Part shown: positions 8,178 through 17,423 of the stretch, piece after piece
Layout: every line of letters begins with the position of its first letter
Numbering within the stretch: position 1 is the first letter of the stretch
Source: Nostoc calcicola FACHB-3891
GTDB taxonomy: Bacteria > Cyanobacteriota > Cyanobacteriia > Cyanobacteriales > Nostocaceae
Direction of reading: 5' to 3'
DNA: 37,042 nucleotides
Assembly: GCF_014697355.1 (NCBI RefSeq)
Contig: NZ_JACJRQ010000065.1
Span: 1 to 37,042 of the forward strand
Program-made: the position numbers and the translations under genes
The notes under the pieces: generated by a model
The model's database searches: none
Seen by the model: only the letters and a program-made list of their open reading frames with translations
Told to the model about the DNA's origin: nothing

Positions 8178-10016
8178 ATGACCTTATTGAAACCATCTCC
8201 ATTTGGTGGCAAAAAAAATACACGCACAGTGGGACGCAGTTTCCAGCCGACATTTTTAATCGTATTTACTCTGTTGATGCTCACGGGAATCGGCGCTCGT
8301 TTAGCATACTTACAAATTGTTGAAGGAGCTAATCACCGCAAACGAGCAGAAGCCAATCGAATTCGCATGATCCCCAAACAACCAGAGCGGGGTAATATTT
8401 TTGACCGCAATGGCAAACTTTTAGCTAGTACTCGCTATCCACGCTCTGTATATTTGTGGCCAATGGCACACACTAAACCCTCGTGGTCGGTTGTAGCTCC
8501 GCGTCTATCTAAAATTCTCGATGTTTCCCAAGAAGAAATGGAAAAGAAGCTAGAAGAAGCTGGTGCTAACTCTTCTTCACTGATTCGGGTTGCTCGTGAC
8601 TTGAATGAAGCACAAATTACGGCATTGAAGGAGTATGAAAGCGAACTCAAAGACGTGGAAATTTCTACGGAAGCGGTTCGCTACTACCCGCACGGCAAGG
8701 AATTAGCACATGTATTGGGTTATACAAGAGAATTAACCCCCGAACAATTAAAAGAAAGGAAGCAGGAAGGCTACAGATTGGGTGATGTCATCGGTCAAAT
8801 GGGAGTTGAAAAGGCTTATGAAAAAATGCTACGGGGTGAATGGGGGGGTCAACAGGTAGAAGTGGATGGTGCTGGTCGCCCGCTGCGGGTTTTGGGTGAG
8901 AAACAAGCCAAAGCTGGTAATGATTTGCACTTAACCATAGATTTAGAGATGCAAAAGACAGCCGAAAAAGCATTAGGCGATCGCAATGGGGCGATCGTGG
9001 CGCTAGATCCCAAGAATGGTGCGGTTTTAGCAATGGTATCTCACCCCACCTTTGACCCGAATATTTTCTCCAAGCAGAAACTCACCCAAAAAGATTGGGA
9101 AACTGTCCAAGGTGCAGAACATCCCTTGGTGAATCGGGCGCTGAGCGCCTTTCCACCTGCGAGTACCTTCAAAATAGTCACCGCCACTGCTGGACTAGAA
9201 TCGGGAAAATTTTCTCCTAGCACAGTCCTCCAAACTTACGGTTCCTTAACCATTGGTGGTACCCGCTTTGGTGAGTGGAACCACGCAGGATTCGGACCGT
9301 TGGGTTTTGTCGGAGCATTACAGTGGAGTAGTGATACCTTCTTTTATCAAATTGGTCGGGGAGTCGGCGGCCCGACTTTGATTGAATGGACTCACAAGTA
9401 TGGATTTGGTAAAAAAACAGGCTTTGAATTTGCTAACGAAGAAACAAAAGGTTTAGTGCCGGATGAAACATGGAAACAGAAAGTATGGAAGATGCCTTGG
9501 ACTGTAGGCGATAGCATAAATATGTCAATTGGTCAAGGAGCTTTACAAACAACACCCTTGCAAGTTGCCATTATGTTTGCCGTACCTGCTAACGGTGGTT
9601 ACCGAGTCCAGCCGCATTTGCTCAAAGACAACGAACAAGCAAAAAGCTGGCGAGAGTCTTTGAATATGAAGCCGACAACCATCAGTGTCCTGCGTCAGGG
9701 GCTGCGGAAAGTAGTAGCTGAAGGCACCGGGAAAGTTTTGAACAAGCCAACAATTCCTCCAGTAGCTGGTAAGAGTGGTACCGCTGAAGCATGGAAGGGT
9801 CACGTTAAACAAAATCACGCTTGGTTTGGTGCCTATGCTCCCGCAGATCAGCCAGAAATTTTGATTGTGGCATTTGCTGAACATTCCGGTGGCGGTGGTG
9901 GTAGTGTCGCTGCGCCGATGATTTTAGACATTATGCAGGAATATTTTTATCGGAAGTATCCAGGTAAATACCAGAAACCAGAAAGTGAAAACCCACCAAA
10001 TAGCCGTCGAAATTAA
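8178..10016 (+). CDS. mrdA: Penicillin-binding protein 2 (class B transpeptidase, elongation)
   Basis: This class B PBP cross-links peptidoglycan during lateral wall growth. From the ATG at 8178 the protein has 612 residues: one membrane anchor (about 24-41), a dimerisation domain with RGNIFDRNG, and a transpeptidase domain. The three active-site motifs are S329-T-F-K332, S384-S-D386 and K532-S-G-T. SSD in the second motif is characteristic of PBP2 rather than FtsI (SxN). An in-frame TTG at 8112 would add 22 residues without a ribosome-binding site and was not used. The C-terminus is a short polar tail. It is divergent from the potA-type gene. Confidence 0.93.
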   Translation: MTLLKPSPFGGKKNTRTVGRSFQPTFLIVFTLLMLTGIGARLAYLQIVEGANHRKRAEANRIRMIPKQPERGNIFDRNGKLLASTRYPRSVYLWPMAHTKPSWSVVAPRLSKILDVSQEEMEKKLEEAGANSSSLIRVARDLNEAQITALKEYESELKDVEISTEAVRYYPHGKELAHVLGYTRELTPEQLKERKQEGYRLGDVIGQMGVEKAYEKMLRGEWGGQQVEVDGAGRPLRVLGEKQAKAGNDLHLTIDLEMQKTAEKALGDRNGAIVALDPKNGAVLAMVSHPTFDPNIFSKQKLTQKDWETVQGAEHPLVNRALSAFPPASTFKIVTATAGLESGKFSPSTVLQTYGSLTIGGTRFGEWNHAGFGPLGFVGALQWSSDTFFYQIGRGVGGPTLIEWTHKYGFGKKTGFEFANEETKGLVPDETWKQKVWKMPWTVGDSINMSIGQGALQTTPLQVAIMFAVPANGGYRVQPHLLKDNEQAKSWRESLNMKPTTISVLRQGLRKVVAEGTGKVLNKPTIPPVAGKSGTAEAWKGHVKQNHAWFGAYAPADQPEILIVAFAEHSGGGGGSVAAPMILDIMQEYFYRKYPGKYQKPESENPPNSRRN

Positions 10017-10081
10017 GTATGGGGCACAAGAAGCTTCAGGGGCAGAAAGTTCTGGAGAAAGACTATCCTCACTAAACAAAA

Positions 10082-11137
10082 ATGATGTCAATGGTAATTG
10101 ATGACTATATCCGAGTCACAATGACTACAAATCAAATTCCTGGACTTTCCGTTGCAGTGGTTCAGGAAGGTCAACCTGTTTTAGTTAAGGGTTATGGATT
10201 GGCGAATGTTGAAAACTTTGTTGCAGCGACTGAACACACTGTTTATGAAATTGCTTCTCTCGGTAAAACCTTTACCGCTACAATCACAATGATGCTGGTG
10301 GAACAAGGAGTGATTTCCCTAGACGAACCTATTACAGATTATCTCGAACGCCCACCTTTAGCTTGGAAAAACGTCACAATCAAGCATATTCTCTCTCACC
10401 AGTCTGGAATTCCTAGTTATACGGATGCTCCGAACTACTGGGAACTTACCCGTCTTGATTTATCGAAATCGGAAATTTTGGCTTTAGTTACTGACCTACC
10501 CCTCAAGTTTCAACCAGGTGAGTTTAGCACCTATGACAATACAGGCTATTATTTGCTGGGTTTGATGTTAGAAAAAGTAACTAGACAATCCTATGAAGAT
10601 TTATTACACGATCGCATTTTTGCTCCTTTGGGAATGAATGCAACTGTGATGAACGATCCGAAAGAAATTGTGCCACACCGGGCTGCTGGCTATCGTTTGC
10701 TAAATAACAAACTCATTAACAAACCCTACTACAGTCCCTCAGTCACCTATTCTGCGGGAGGTCAACTTTCAAGTGTGGCAGATATGGTGAAGTGGGAACA
10801 AGCGCTTTGTGGTGCAACTTTGCTCAAGCAATCAACCTTGGATTTAATGTGGACTCCTCATTTTCCAAATCAGGGCGATAATTGGGAAAAGTTAAGATAT
10901 GTTGCAGGTTTAGGTTGGTGGATATTAAATTATGGCGATCGCCGAGTTGTTGGTCATAATGGTTCAATTTTAGGATTCGCCAGTAATATTACTCGTTTTA
11001 TTGATGACAAAATTACCGTAATTTTATTTTGCAATCTGGATCAAATTTCCCGACCAGATGCGATCGCTAAAAAAATTGGGGGCTATTACTGTCCAGCCCT
11101 TAGGGAACTGATGCTTCAGCCTCCATTAGGGGAGTAG
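10082..11137 (+). CDS. Serine hydrolase of the beta-lactamase class C / penicillin-binding family
   Basis: The 351-residue protein has the S-x-x-K nucleophile S59-L-G-K62, a Y-x-N-type motif in TYDNTGYYLLG (about 158-168), and a third motif H-N-G in VVGHNGSILGF. These are the hallmarks of the PF00144 family, whose members include DD-peptidases, esterases and AmpC. No signal peptide or membrane anchor is visible, so it may act in the cytoplasm unless the start is further upstream. The start is uncertain: ATG at 10082, 10085 and 10091 are all in frame and none has a strong ribosome-binding site. It follows mrdA by 65 bp, which might suggest a wall-related role. A mobile element lies immediately after its stop codon. 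Confidence 0.85.
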   Translation: MMSMVIDDYIRVTMTTNQIPGLSVAVVQEGQPVLVKGYGLANVENFVAATEHTVYEIASLGKTFTATITMMLVEQGVISLDEPITDYLERPPLAWKNVTIKHILSHQSGIPSYTDAPNYWELTRLDLSKSEILALVTDLPLKFQPGEFSTYDNTGYYLLGLMLEKVTRQSYEDLLHDRIFAPLGMNATVMNDPKEIVPHRAAGYRLLNNKLINKPYYSPSVTYSAGGQLSSVADMVKWEQALCGATLLKQSTLDLMWTPHFPNQGDNWEKLRYVAGLGWWILNYGDRRVVGHNGSILGFASNITRFIDDKITVILFCNLDQISRPDAIAKKIGGYYCPALRELMLQPPLGE

Positions 11138-11140
11138 AGG

Positions 11141-11293
11141 CAATACGGTTCGGTTCAAGGGAAAAGGGGAAAGGGGAAAGGGAAAAGGGGAAAGGGGAAA
11201 GGGGAAAGGTTTCAAATACATCCTTTACCCCTTACCCCTTAACCTTTTCCCAGACTATAAGGGAAGTTCATATTGCTTATCCGAACCGTATTG
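11141..11293. mobile_element. 153-bp fold-back MITE with 13-bp terminal inverted repeats and 10-bp target duplication
   Basis: The ends are perfect inverted repeats, CAATACGGTTCGG (11141-11153) and CCGAACCGTATTG (11281-11293). They are flanked by identical 10-mers GGAGTAGAGG at 11131-11140 and 11294-11303, a plausible target-site duplication. The interior is a purine run (GGGGAAA repeats, 11157-11209) facing a complementary CCCCTTA run (11222-11251), so the whole element can fold into a hairpin. There is no coding capacity, so it would need a transposase supplied elsewhere. The duplication includes the stop codon of the upstream serine hydrolase gene. Confidence 0.8.
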
Positions 11294-11365
11294 GGAGTAG
11301 AGGGGCAAAGGGGAAAATTCCTAACTCAGCACTCCCCACTCCCAATGCCCCATGCCCAATTTTTA

Positions 11366-12193
11366 TCAAGGCACCTTAGCGGGTTTTAAATTTCGGGCTT
11401 TGTAGAAAGTTTCCAAGCTATCGCGATCGCCAACAAAACGCCAGTGCCAAGGTTCATAACTTACACCTTGGACATTATCTTTGGGAAAAGACATTTCAAA
11501 GCCAAAACGCGCTGCATTTGCTTGTAACCACTGATAAGCTTTGGTATTTTCAAAATTAGTTTGGAGATTAGTTGCTGGTGCTGCACCGTCCCCAATATCC
11601 GCAGCATAACCTGTGTGATGTTCGCTATGACCAGGAGGAGCGCTGAGGGCAGCTCGTTCTGCTGGTGTTTGGTTTCGCTGGGCACCGACACCAAAAAACA
11701 ATTGCTCTTGGTCTTTGACTGAGCGAAAGCCAGAAATTGGCACTAAAATTACATTTGCACTCCGGGCTGTTGCTACCATCTCCTGAAATTTTTGGGCAGC
11801 AGCTTTTCGCATTCTAATGCCCCTATTTCCGGAAATGGTTACTAGTTCTGATTCCGGGGCTTCTGAGTATGCCAAATGCCCCAACAGAGTATTGTTGGAA
11901 TTATTGGATGCTGCTGGAGTTGGAGGAGCAGAATTAATTGGTGAAGGTTCCGAATTGGCAGTTTTTTTCGGTGTAGTGAGGAAAAACAAAAAACCGCCAA
12001 TTAAAGCCAGCAGGAAAAAGCCCGCCACTCCCCCAATCACCAAAATTCGGGGCTGTAACCACACCTTAGGTGCTGTAACAGGAGTATCGCGTACAGCCAC
12101 TGGAATATCATCTGGATCGGGTGATGAGTTTTGCGGTTTTTTAGAAAACCCAGCCTTATTCAAGGGAAAACTCCTGTTTTGTGGGATGGCCAT
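11366..12193 (-). CDS. VanY-type D-alanyl-D-alanine carboxypeptidase (peptidase M15B), membrane anchored
   Basis: This zinc DD-carboxypeptidase trims the terminal D-Ala of peptidoglycan stem peptides. In the 275-residue protein I see a cytoplasmic N-terminus, one transmembrane helix (about 50-73), a Ser/Asn/Pro-rich linker, and a catalytic domain with SGFRS, the zinc motif S190-E-H192-x-x-G-x-A-x-D199 in HSEHHTGYAAD, and E247-P-W-H250-W-R supplying the base and third ligand. The domain faces the periplasm. The ATG at 12193 is preferred to an in-frame TTG at 12214. It is divergent from the AEC permease with only 72 bp between starts, so promoters must be close or overlapping. Confidence 0.9.
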   Translation of the reverse strand: MAIPQNRSFPLNKAGFSKKPQNSSPDPDDIPVAVRDTPVTAPKVWLQPRILVIGGVAGFFLLALIGGFLFFLTTPKKTANSEPSPINSAPPTPAASNNSNNTLLGHLAYSEAPESELVTISGNRGIRMRKAAAQKFQEMVATARSANVILVPISGFRSVKDQEQLFFGVGAQRNQTPAERAALSAPPGHSEHHTGYAADIGDGAAPATNLQTNFENTKAYQWLQANAARFGFEMSFPKDNVQGVSYEPWHWRFVGDRDSLETFYKARNLKPAKVP

Positions 12194-12265
12194 AACAGAT
12201 TTTGCACTGGACAAAAGGTATACGTAACAGGTAGCATTTTACATTTGTGATTATTAGGCGCAATT

Positions 12266-13183
12266 TTGACAAACCTTTTAGAACTATACGTCAAGCTGGG
12301 GGGATTAATACTGGTAGGTTTGATTTTGGGACGCAAACTACCTGTGACAGTTCCTACACATTTGGGACAGTTCCTCTATTGGGTAGGAGTACCCATAAGC
12401 ATAGTATCTTTTTTGCGTCAATCTACCTTGTCGGGGCAGATTTGGATTGCACCTGCGATCGCTTACCTGGCCATTCTACTCGGTGCTTTTTTAGGTTGGG
12501 TAGCCATTAAAGTACAAGCCTATTTTAAAAATAGCGTTCCCCAAGCACCAACTCAGGGTAGCTTCCTCCTAGCAGCAATGCTAGGTAACACAGGCTTTAT
12601 GGGTTTTCCCATCACCTTAGCAATGGTAGGTAAGGAATACTTTGCTTGGGCGTTATTTTACGATTTATTGGGTTCCTTTCCAGCAAGCTATGGCTTGGGT
12701 GTCTTACTAGCAGCGCGTTTTGGCGGCGGAGTCCAGAATCATTGGCAAAGTGTTAAAGCCATCTTAATTAATCCAGGCCTGTGGAGTTTCGGATTTGGCT
12801 TGGTGTTTCGAGAAGTGACAATTCCCGCCGTTGTGGAATTCTCCCTAGATAAATTAGCTTGGAGTATCCTAGCTTTATCTTTGGTGCTAATTGGAATGCG
12901 ACTAGCACTGCTCAAATCTTGGCGTAGTCTACCACAAGCAAGCATGAGTTTGGGCATCAAAATGCTATTGGTTCCATTAATCTTGGGCAGCATCCTACCA
13001 CTATTTGGATTAACAGGTGCCACAGCAAAGGTAATGGTGCTGCAAATGGCTATGCCTCCGGCTTTCGCCACACTGGTGATTGCTGAGACATTCGATCTCG
13101 ATCGCGATTTAGCAGTTACGGCATTAGCCAGTGGGATTATAGTATTGCTAGTTACTCTGCCGATTTGGCTGTGGCTGTTTTGA
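12266..13183 (+). CDS. AEC-family (auxin efflux carrier-like) permease
   Basis: The 305-residue, strongly hydrophobic protein has about nine or ten predicted membrane segments in two halves, with the GNTGFMGFPI segment at about 111-120 and a conserved LQMAMPPAFATLVIAE near 257-272. This is typical of bacterial AEC transporters (PF03547), which export or import organic acids and other small anions; the substrate cannot be told. The start is a TTG (12266) with AGG about eight bases upstream; I see no better ATG. Alternative starts inside the first helix would truncate it. Confidence 0.8.
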   Translation: MTNLLELYVKLGGLILVGLILGRKLPVTVPTHLGQFLYWVGVPISIVSFLRQSTLSGQIWIAPAIAYLAILLGAFLGWVAIKVQAYFKNSVPQAPTQGSFLLAAMLGNTGFMGFPITLAMVGKEYFAWALFYDLLGSFPASYGLGVLLAARFGGGVQNHWQSVKAILINPGLWSFGFGLVFREVTIPAVVEFSLDKLAWSILALSLVLIGMRLALLKSWRSLPQASMSLGIKMLLVPLILGSILPLFGLTGATAKVMVLQMAMPPAFATLVIAETFDLDRDLAVTALASGIIVLLVTLPIWLWLF

Positions 13184-13294
13184 TTTTGAATTTATCCACT
13201 GGGGTGCGCGCTTAAAACCCTTTTTAGCTCAATTTAGCCCCTGACTTCAGGCATGGGGTATTCTCAATTCTGAATTCTGTCTTCTGACTCCTTC

Positions 13295-14524
13295 TCATAA
13301 ATTTGCTTTCGGCAGTTTTTTAATTTGCTCAGTAAAGTATGCTTCTTGATGTTTGAGTTGTTGTGCCAGTTCTAACCCTTTTTGAAAAGCTGTTAGTGCT
13401 TGAGGATATTCTTTGCGTTCTAAATACAATTGTCCAATTTGATCGTAAGCTTGCATCACGGTGTAAAAATTGGCGGCTTGCGTTTGTGTATCTATGAGAA
13501 TTTGGCTAGCCTCTAAAGCCTCATCTATTTGTCCTTGAGAACGATACAGCGCAATTAACTTTTGCAAAGCTTCACCAGCACGAACATACTCCTGCAATTG
13601 CCAAGCAATTGTATAAGCTTCTTGATAATTTTTAAAAGCCTCTACTAGTAAGTTAGGATCTGTCTTTCCCAGAGATTCGTAATCTGAAGCGATCGCCAAC
13701 TTTAATTCTGGTATTTTAATCAGATTATTTTCTTTGGTGTAAATTTCTGCAAGTTTGTTAAGTACATTTAATGACTGTTGCGTTTGTTCTGTCTGTGCGT
13801 AAATCTCAGCTAATTGTTGCAGATATGTTACCTCGTTTGCAGATTCCCCTTGAGAAGTATCTAAACTCAACAATTCCTCGTAGATTGGCGCAGCTTGGCG
13901 ATAATCAAACCAACTCAGATGTAGTTCTCCAATAGTCTTGAGAGTTTCTACTAATGCTGCGGTATCTTTTTGTTGTCGCACTGCTAGCAAAACTTGGTTA
14001 TAAGCTTCCACAGCCGGTTTCGGCGATCGCAGATTTTGGTAAGCTTGACCTAGCGATCGCCATAATTCCAAATCAATTTCACTAGATTTTTTCTTAGATT
14101 GAGTTTGCTTTTGAATGGCTTGCAATCTTTGAGTAATATATACTACCTCTTGGCGGTCATTTTGATTCCAAGCGATCGCACCGACTCGTGATAATGCTTG
14201 CACCTCTGCTAATGAACCCAAAAAGCGCCGCAAGCGGAGTTCTCGGTTCCAAATTTCAAACGCCCCTATCCGATCCCCTGCTTGGAGTTTCGCCGCAGCT
14301 TCTTGGTTTAACTCATCTAATGCTGGTTCTAAATTTTGCCGTTCTTCGGGAGTTAAGGGCTTTTTATCTTTTGGCGATCGTGGTAAAAGTGGATCGGGTG
14401 TAGTCAATTCTAGCGGATTAGGAGGAAATTTATCTGGTGGTTTAGGTTTTTGACTCTGTGCTAGGATCGGAGAAGTATTAAAAAATATACTGACAATAAT
14501 AATAACAATTAACCGCTGTAGCAT
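13295..14524 (-). CDS. Exported tetratricopeptide-repeat protein
   Basis: The 409-residue protein starts with a signal peptide (LIVIIIVSIFFNTSPILAQS, cleavage likely after ILA), then a proline-rich stretch (about 24-65), and then TPR helices to the end, for example around LGQAYQNLRSPKPAVEAYNQ and AYDQIGQLYLERKEYPQALT. It is therefore a periplasmic or membrane-associated scaffold with unknown partners. The ATG at 14524 is preceded by AAGG ten bases upstream, so I prefer it to ATGs at 14545 and 14566. It is divergent from cpcT. Confidence 0.85.
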   Translation of the reverse strand: MLQRLIVIIIVSIFFNTSPILAQSQKPKPPDKFPPNPLELTTPDPLLPRSPKDKKPLTPEERQNLEPALDELNQEAAAKLQAGDRIGAFEIWNRELRLRRFLGSLAEVQALSRVGAIAWNQNDRQEVVYITQRLQAIQKQTQSKKKSSEIDLELWRSLGQAYQNLRSPKPAVEAYNQVLLAVRQQKDTAALVETLKTIGELHLSWFDYRQAAPIYEELLSLDTSQGESANEVTYLQQLAEIYAQTEQTQQSLNVLNKLAEIYTKENNLIKIPELKLAIASDYESLGKTDPNLLVEAFKNYQEAYTIAWQLQEYVRAGEALQKLIALYRSQGQIDEALEASQILIDTQTQAANFYTVMQAYDQIGQLYLERKEYPQALTAFQKGLELAQQLKHQEAYFTEQIKKLPKANL

Positions 14525-14749
14525 AGTAACTTTACCTTGTTGCATTGTGAATCCGGCATTGGGCATAGCGCATTAGTACTTATGTTAATTTCCCACAAGT
14601 TACGTATTGCTTGCTTTTGACCTTGCCAACTTGTTTGACGCATAAAACATTAACAATTATCCCCACTCTCCACTCCCCATTCCCTATTACTATTACCAAG
14701 GTCTACAATACTTCCAGATAATTTTTAAACAACTACTCGATCTTCTGTA

Positions 14750-15340
14750 ATGACTCATTCTACTGATATCGCCACCTTAGCCCGCTGGATGGCAGCTGAC
14801 TTTAGCAATCAAGAACAAGCTTTTGAAAATCCGCCTTTTTATGCTCACATTCGTGTTTGTATCCGTCCCTTACCCTGGGAATTGTTCTCAGGGGTAAGTT
14901 TGTTTCTCGAACAAGCTTATGATTTTATGCTCAATCAACCCTACCGAATGCGGGTCATGAACTTGATTGAGGCAGAAAACCATATTGTTATCGAACACTA
15001 CACAGTTAAGGAAGAACAAAAATTTTATGGCGCATCCCGTGAACCCGAACGGCTCAAAATTTTATCCCTAGACGAACTAGAAAAAATGCCAGGTTGCAAC
15101 ATGCTTGTAGAATGGACAGGTCACAGTTTCAAAGGTAGAGTTGAACCAGGCAAAGGCTGTATTGTGGTTCGTGATGGTAAAAATACTTATCTTGATAACG
15201 AATTTGAGATTGACGCTAAAGAATTTTTCAGTCTCGACCGAGGAAGAGACTTTGATACCGATGAACGTCTCTGGGGTTCTATAGCCGGGCCATTTCACTT
15301 TCTGCGTTGGAATAGTTTTGCTGATGAAGTGAAGGTGTAA
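14750..15340 (+). CDS. cpcT: Phycocyanin beta-subunit Cys-153 bilin lyase (CpcT/CpeT family)
   Basis: CpcT attaches phycocyanobilin to the second cysteine (Cys-153 numbering) of the phycocyanin beta subunit; the family folds as a lipocalin-like barrel. The 196 residues match the family from the first ARWMAADFSNQEQA block through PPFYAHIRV, the YRMRVMNL strand, the GCNM segment and the C-terminal ERLWGSIAGPFHFLRW. Length is typical. The match is closer to CpcT than to CpeT, though that distinction is from memory of the sequences. No phycobilisome genes are adjacent. Confidence 0.9.
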   Translation: MTHSTDIATLARWMAADFSNQEQAFENPPFYAHIRVCIRPLPWELFSGVSLFLEQAYDFMLNQPYRMRVMNLIEAENHIVIEHYTVKEEQKFYGASREPERLKILSLDELEKMPGCNMLVEWTGHSFKGRVEPGKGCIVVRDGKNTYLDNEFEIDAKEFFSLDRGRDFDTDERLWGSIAGPFHFLRWNSFADEVKV

Positions 15341-15390
15341 AAGTCAGGAGTGAGAAATTAAAACTCATAATTCATAACTTGCTTAATATA

Positions 15391-15443
15391 CTGTAGGAGT
15401 TGCGATGGCGTACCCACCCGCCATAGGCATCGCACAGTCGTAA
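15391..15443. repeat. Dispersed imperfect inverted repeat
   Basis: GCGATGGCGTACCC facing CGCCATAGGCATCGC belongs to the HIP1-rich hairpin repeats common between cyanobacterial genes. A related sequence (GCGTAGGCGTAGCCCGTCGT) lies at 35339-35358. The rest of the cpcT-tRNA gap shows nothing recognisable. Confidence 0.5.
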
Positions 15444-15609
15444 TTAAGAGGCAAGCACTAACTGGGTATTTTAGATACTGTATTGACAAATTCAAAACGT
15501 ATTTGTTGCACTCAGCTAGCATACAATTTTTGGCTTAGTCAGAAAATTTATTCAGTTAGATGATGGCTATTTAGATAAAATATTGGTAAGATAATAGTCC
15601 GTGGGGTAT

Positions 15610-15681
<72 letters not shown>

Positions 15682-15701
15682 TTAAGAATATCAAGTATTT
15701 C

Positions 15702-15722
15702 AGGGCTTTCAAGCCCTTTTTT
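15702..15722 (+). terminator. Rho-independent terminator of tRNA-Cys
   Basis: AGGGCTTTCAAGCCCT forms a GC-rich stem directly followed by a T-run (15717-15722), 20 bp after the tRNA. It should end the tRNA transcript before the integrase region. Confidence 0.8.
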
Positions 15723-15784
15723 ATTGGGCGTTAAAGTACTTAGAAAACAAGCCTTTAGAGATTTTTGGGGTTATTTTGGGTAGT

Positions 15785-15905
15785 TTGGGTAAAGAACTGG
15801 GGTAAAACTGGGGTAAAAATGTAAGGTAGAGGTGTTTAACCCAATAGGCGTTTCTGGGGTAAAACTGGGGTAAAGTGGAAAGGTAAAGGTCTTTACCCCA
15901 GTTAA
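15785..15905. repeat. Iteron-like CTGGGGTAAA repeats upstream of the integrase
   Basis: Two identical 21-bp blocks (15797-15817 and 15854-15874), each made of two CTGGGGTAAA units, plus a further GGGTAAA at 15787 and an inverted copy (TTTACCCCAG) at 15892-15901 lie between the tRNA terminator and the integrase start. Their spacing and orientation resemble arm-type binding sites for a tyrosine integrase or its accessory factor. That role is inferred from position. Confidence 0.6.
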
Positions 15906-15912
15906 TTACCTT

Positions 15913-17151
15913 ATGGAATCTCATATATCTCAAAATCTTGCCCCTCGGGGTTCAGTACAAATCAAGAACTCTAACGGCAGTCTCCAACTAGTTTTTTCTC
16001 ATCCGATTATTACGCCGACGGGAGAGCTAAAAACCAAGCGTTTCTACCTTTCGACAGGGCACAATGATACGCCTTTAGGAAGGCATCTGGCATCGACTTT
16101 AGCAGCAAAAATCCAGAGGGATATTGACTATGGAGAGTTTGATGCCAGTTTAGCTAAGTACAAACCAGCAGCGTCATTAAGCACTGTTAGCCCAATTACC
16201 TCAAGTACTCCTTCAGCTACCCCCCAATATGAATTGGGAGAATTATGGGAAAAATACGCTGAATTTAAAAAACCACAGGTTAGTCCTTCAACTTATGCAG
16301 TTGACTACCGTAAGTATCGTAATCATATTGCTAAGTTACCAACAAAAACCTTGGATGATGCGATCGCAATTCGAGACTATTTACTTGCAAATCTCAGTGC
16401 TAATGCAGCTAAACGTACTTTGACAAATATAAATGCTTGCTGTGATTGGGCACTCAAGAGTCAGCTAATTCAATCAAATCCCTTCCAAAGCATGGCAAAA
16501 GATATTCAGATACCGAAGTCAGAATCGGCAGAATATGAAATTAATCCCTTTACCAAGGAAGAACGGGATAGCATAATTCAAGCATTTGAAGAGAGCAAGC
16601 TCTACAGCTACTATGCTCCATTAGTAAAATTCTTATTTTTTACTGGGTGCAGACCATCAGAAGCGATCGCCTTACAATGGAAGCATATCAGTGATAGATA
16701 CATTACCTTTGAGCAAGCAATTACTATTAGTAGTAAAGGACTAGCCCTCAAAGAAGGATTGAAAACCCAAAGTCAAAGACGTTTTCCGATTGGTCTTCAG
16801 CAACGTGAAATTTTAGACTCTATCAAACCAGAGAACTGTAATCGAGAAGATTTTATCTTTAGAAGCAAGAAAGGCGGCATAGTAGACTTTGGAGATTTTC
16901 TCAATCATGCTTGGAAAGGTTACAAAAATCAGCGTGGAACACATATAGATGGAATCGTAACTCAACTTGTAAAACAAGGTGTAGTCAGCGAATATCGCAA
17001 ACCTTACCAATGCAGACACACTTTTATTACTCTTTGTCTGGAAGCTGATATTGATGCCAAGGATGTAGGAAGGTGGGTTGGTAACTCTCCAGAAATTATT
17101 TACAAGCATTACGCAGGTAATAAACGTAACCTACAGGTGCCAGAGTTATAA
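15913..17151 (+). CDS. Tyrosine recombinase / integrase adjacent to tRNA-Cys
   Basis: The 412-residue protein has an N-terminal arm-binding region (about 1-85, APRGSVQIKNSNGSLQLVFS), a SAM-like core-binding domain (about 107-200) and a phage-integrase catalytic domain. Catalytic residues are R247 in FTGCRPSEA, K284, R368 in YQCRHTF, W388 and the nucleophile Y400 in YKHY. The usual first histidine of HxxR is Y365, a variant seen in other integrases. Position and orientation, just downstream of a tRNA and reading away from it, are those of a genomic-island integrase. No second copy of the tRNA 3' end is visible in the window, so the element may extend beyond it or be decayed. No good ribosome-binding site precedes the ATG. 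Confidence 0.92.
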   Translation: MESHISQNLAPRGSVQIKNSNGSLQLVFSHPIITPTGELKTKRFYLSTGHNDTPLGRHLASTLAAKIQRDIDYGEFDASLAKYKPAASLSTVSPITSSTPSATPQYELGELWEKYAEFKKPQVSPSTYAVDYRKYRNHIAKLPTKTLDDAIAIRDYLLANLSANAAKRTLTNINACCDWALKSQLIQSNPFQSMAKDIQIPKSESAEYEINPFTKEERDSIIQAFEESKLYSYYAPLVKFLFFTGCRPSEAIALQWKHISDRYITFEQAITISSKGLALKEGLKTQSQRRFPIGLQQREILDSIKPENCNREDFIFRSKKGGIVDFGDFLNHAWKGYKNQRGTHIDGIVTQLVKQGVVSEYRKPYQCRHTFITLCLEADIDAKDVGRWVGNSPEIIYKHYAGNKRNLQVPEL

Positions 17152-17423
17152 ATTTGTTGAATTCAAAGATATGCGATCGCCTGCGGTCGTGACAGAAAGC
17201 CCAAAAGCATCGCCTGAAATCCTGATTATTTCGTTAAATTTCAAAAGTTTTCGATCTACTGAAAGTATCACAAACGACAAAACTTTTTTCAATCATCGCA
17301 CCCAAGAAAACTTTTATTCTTTATTCAAGACTGATAGGATTGATCTAAAGAATTGTGGAATCTGCTCTTCGTAAACAGACTGGACTTGCATAAATTACTA
17401 TCAACAACTTTCCACTCAACAAC

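Noticed and set aside
15721..15933. Seventy-codon open frame on the minus strand between tRNA-Cys and the integrase
   Set aside because: It is a translation of the CTGGGGTAAA iterons and overlaps the integrase start; repeated LPQFYP peptides simply mirror the DNA repeats.
17078..17374. Open frame of 98 codons overlapping the integrase 3' end
   Set aside because: No recognisable domain, no ribosome-binding site and out-of-frame overlap with the integrase; it looks like chance.
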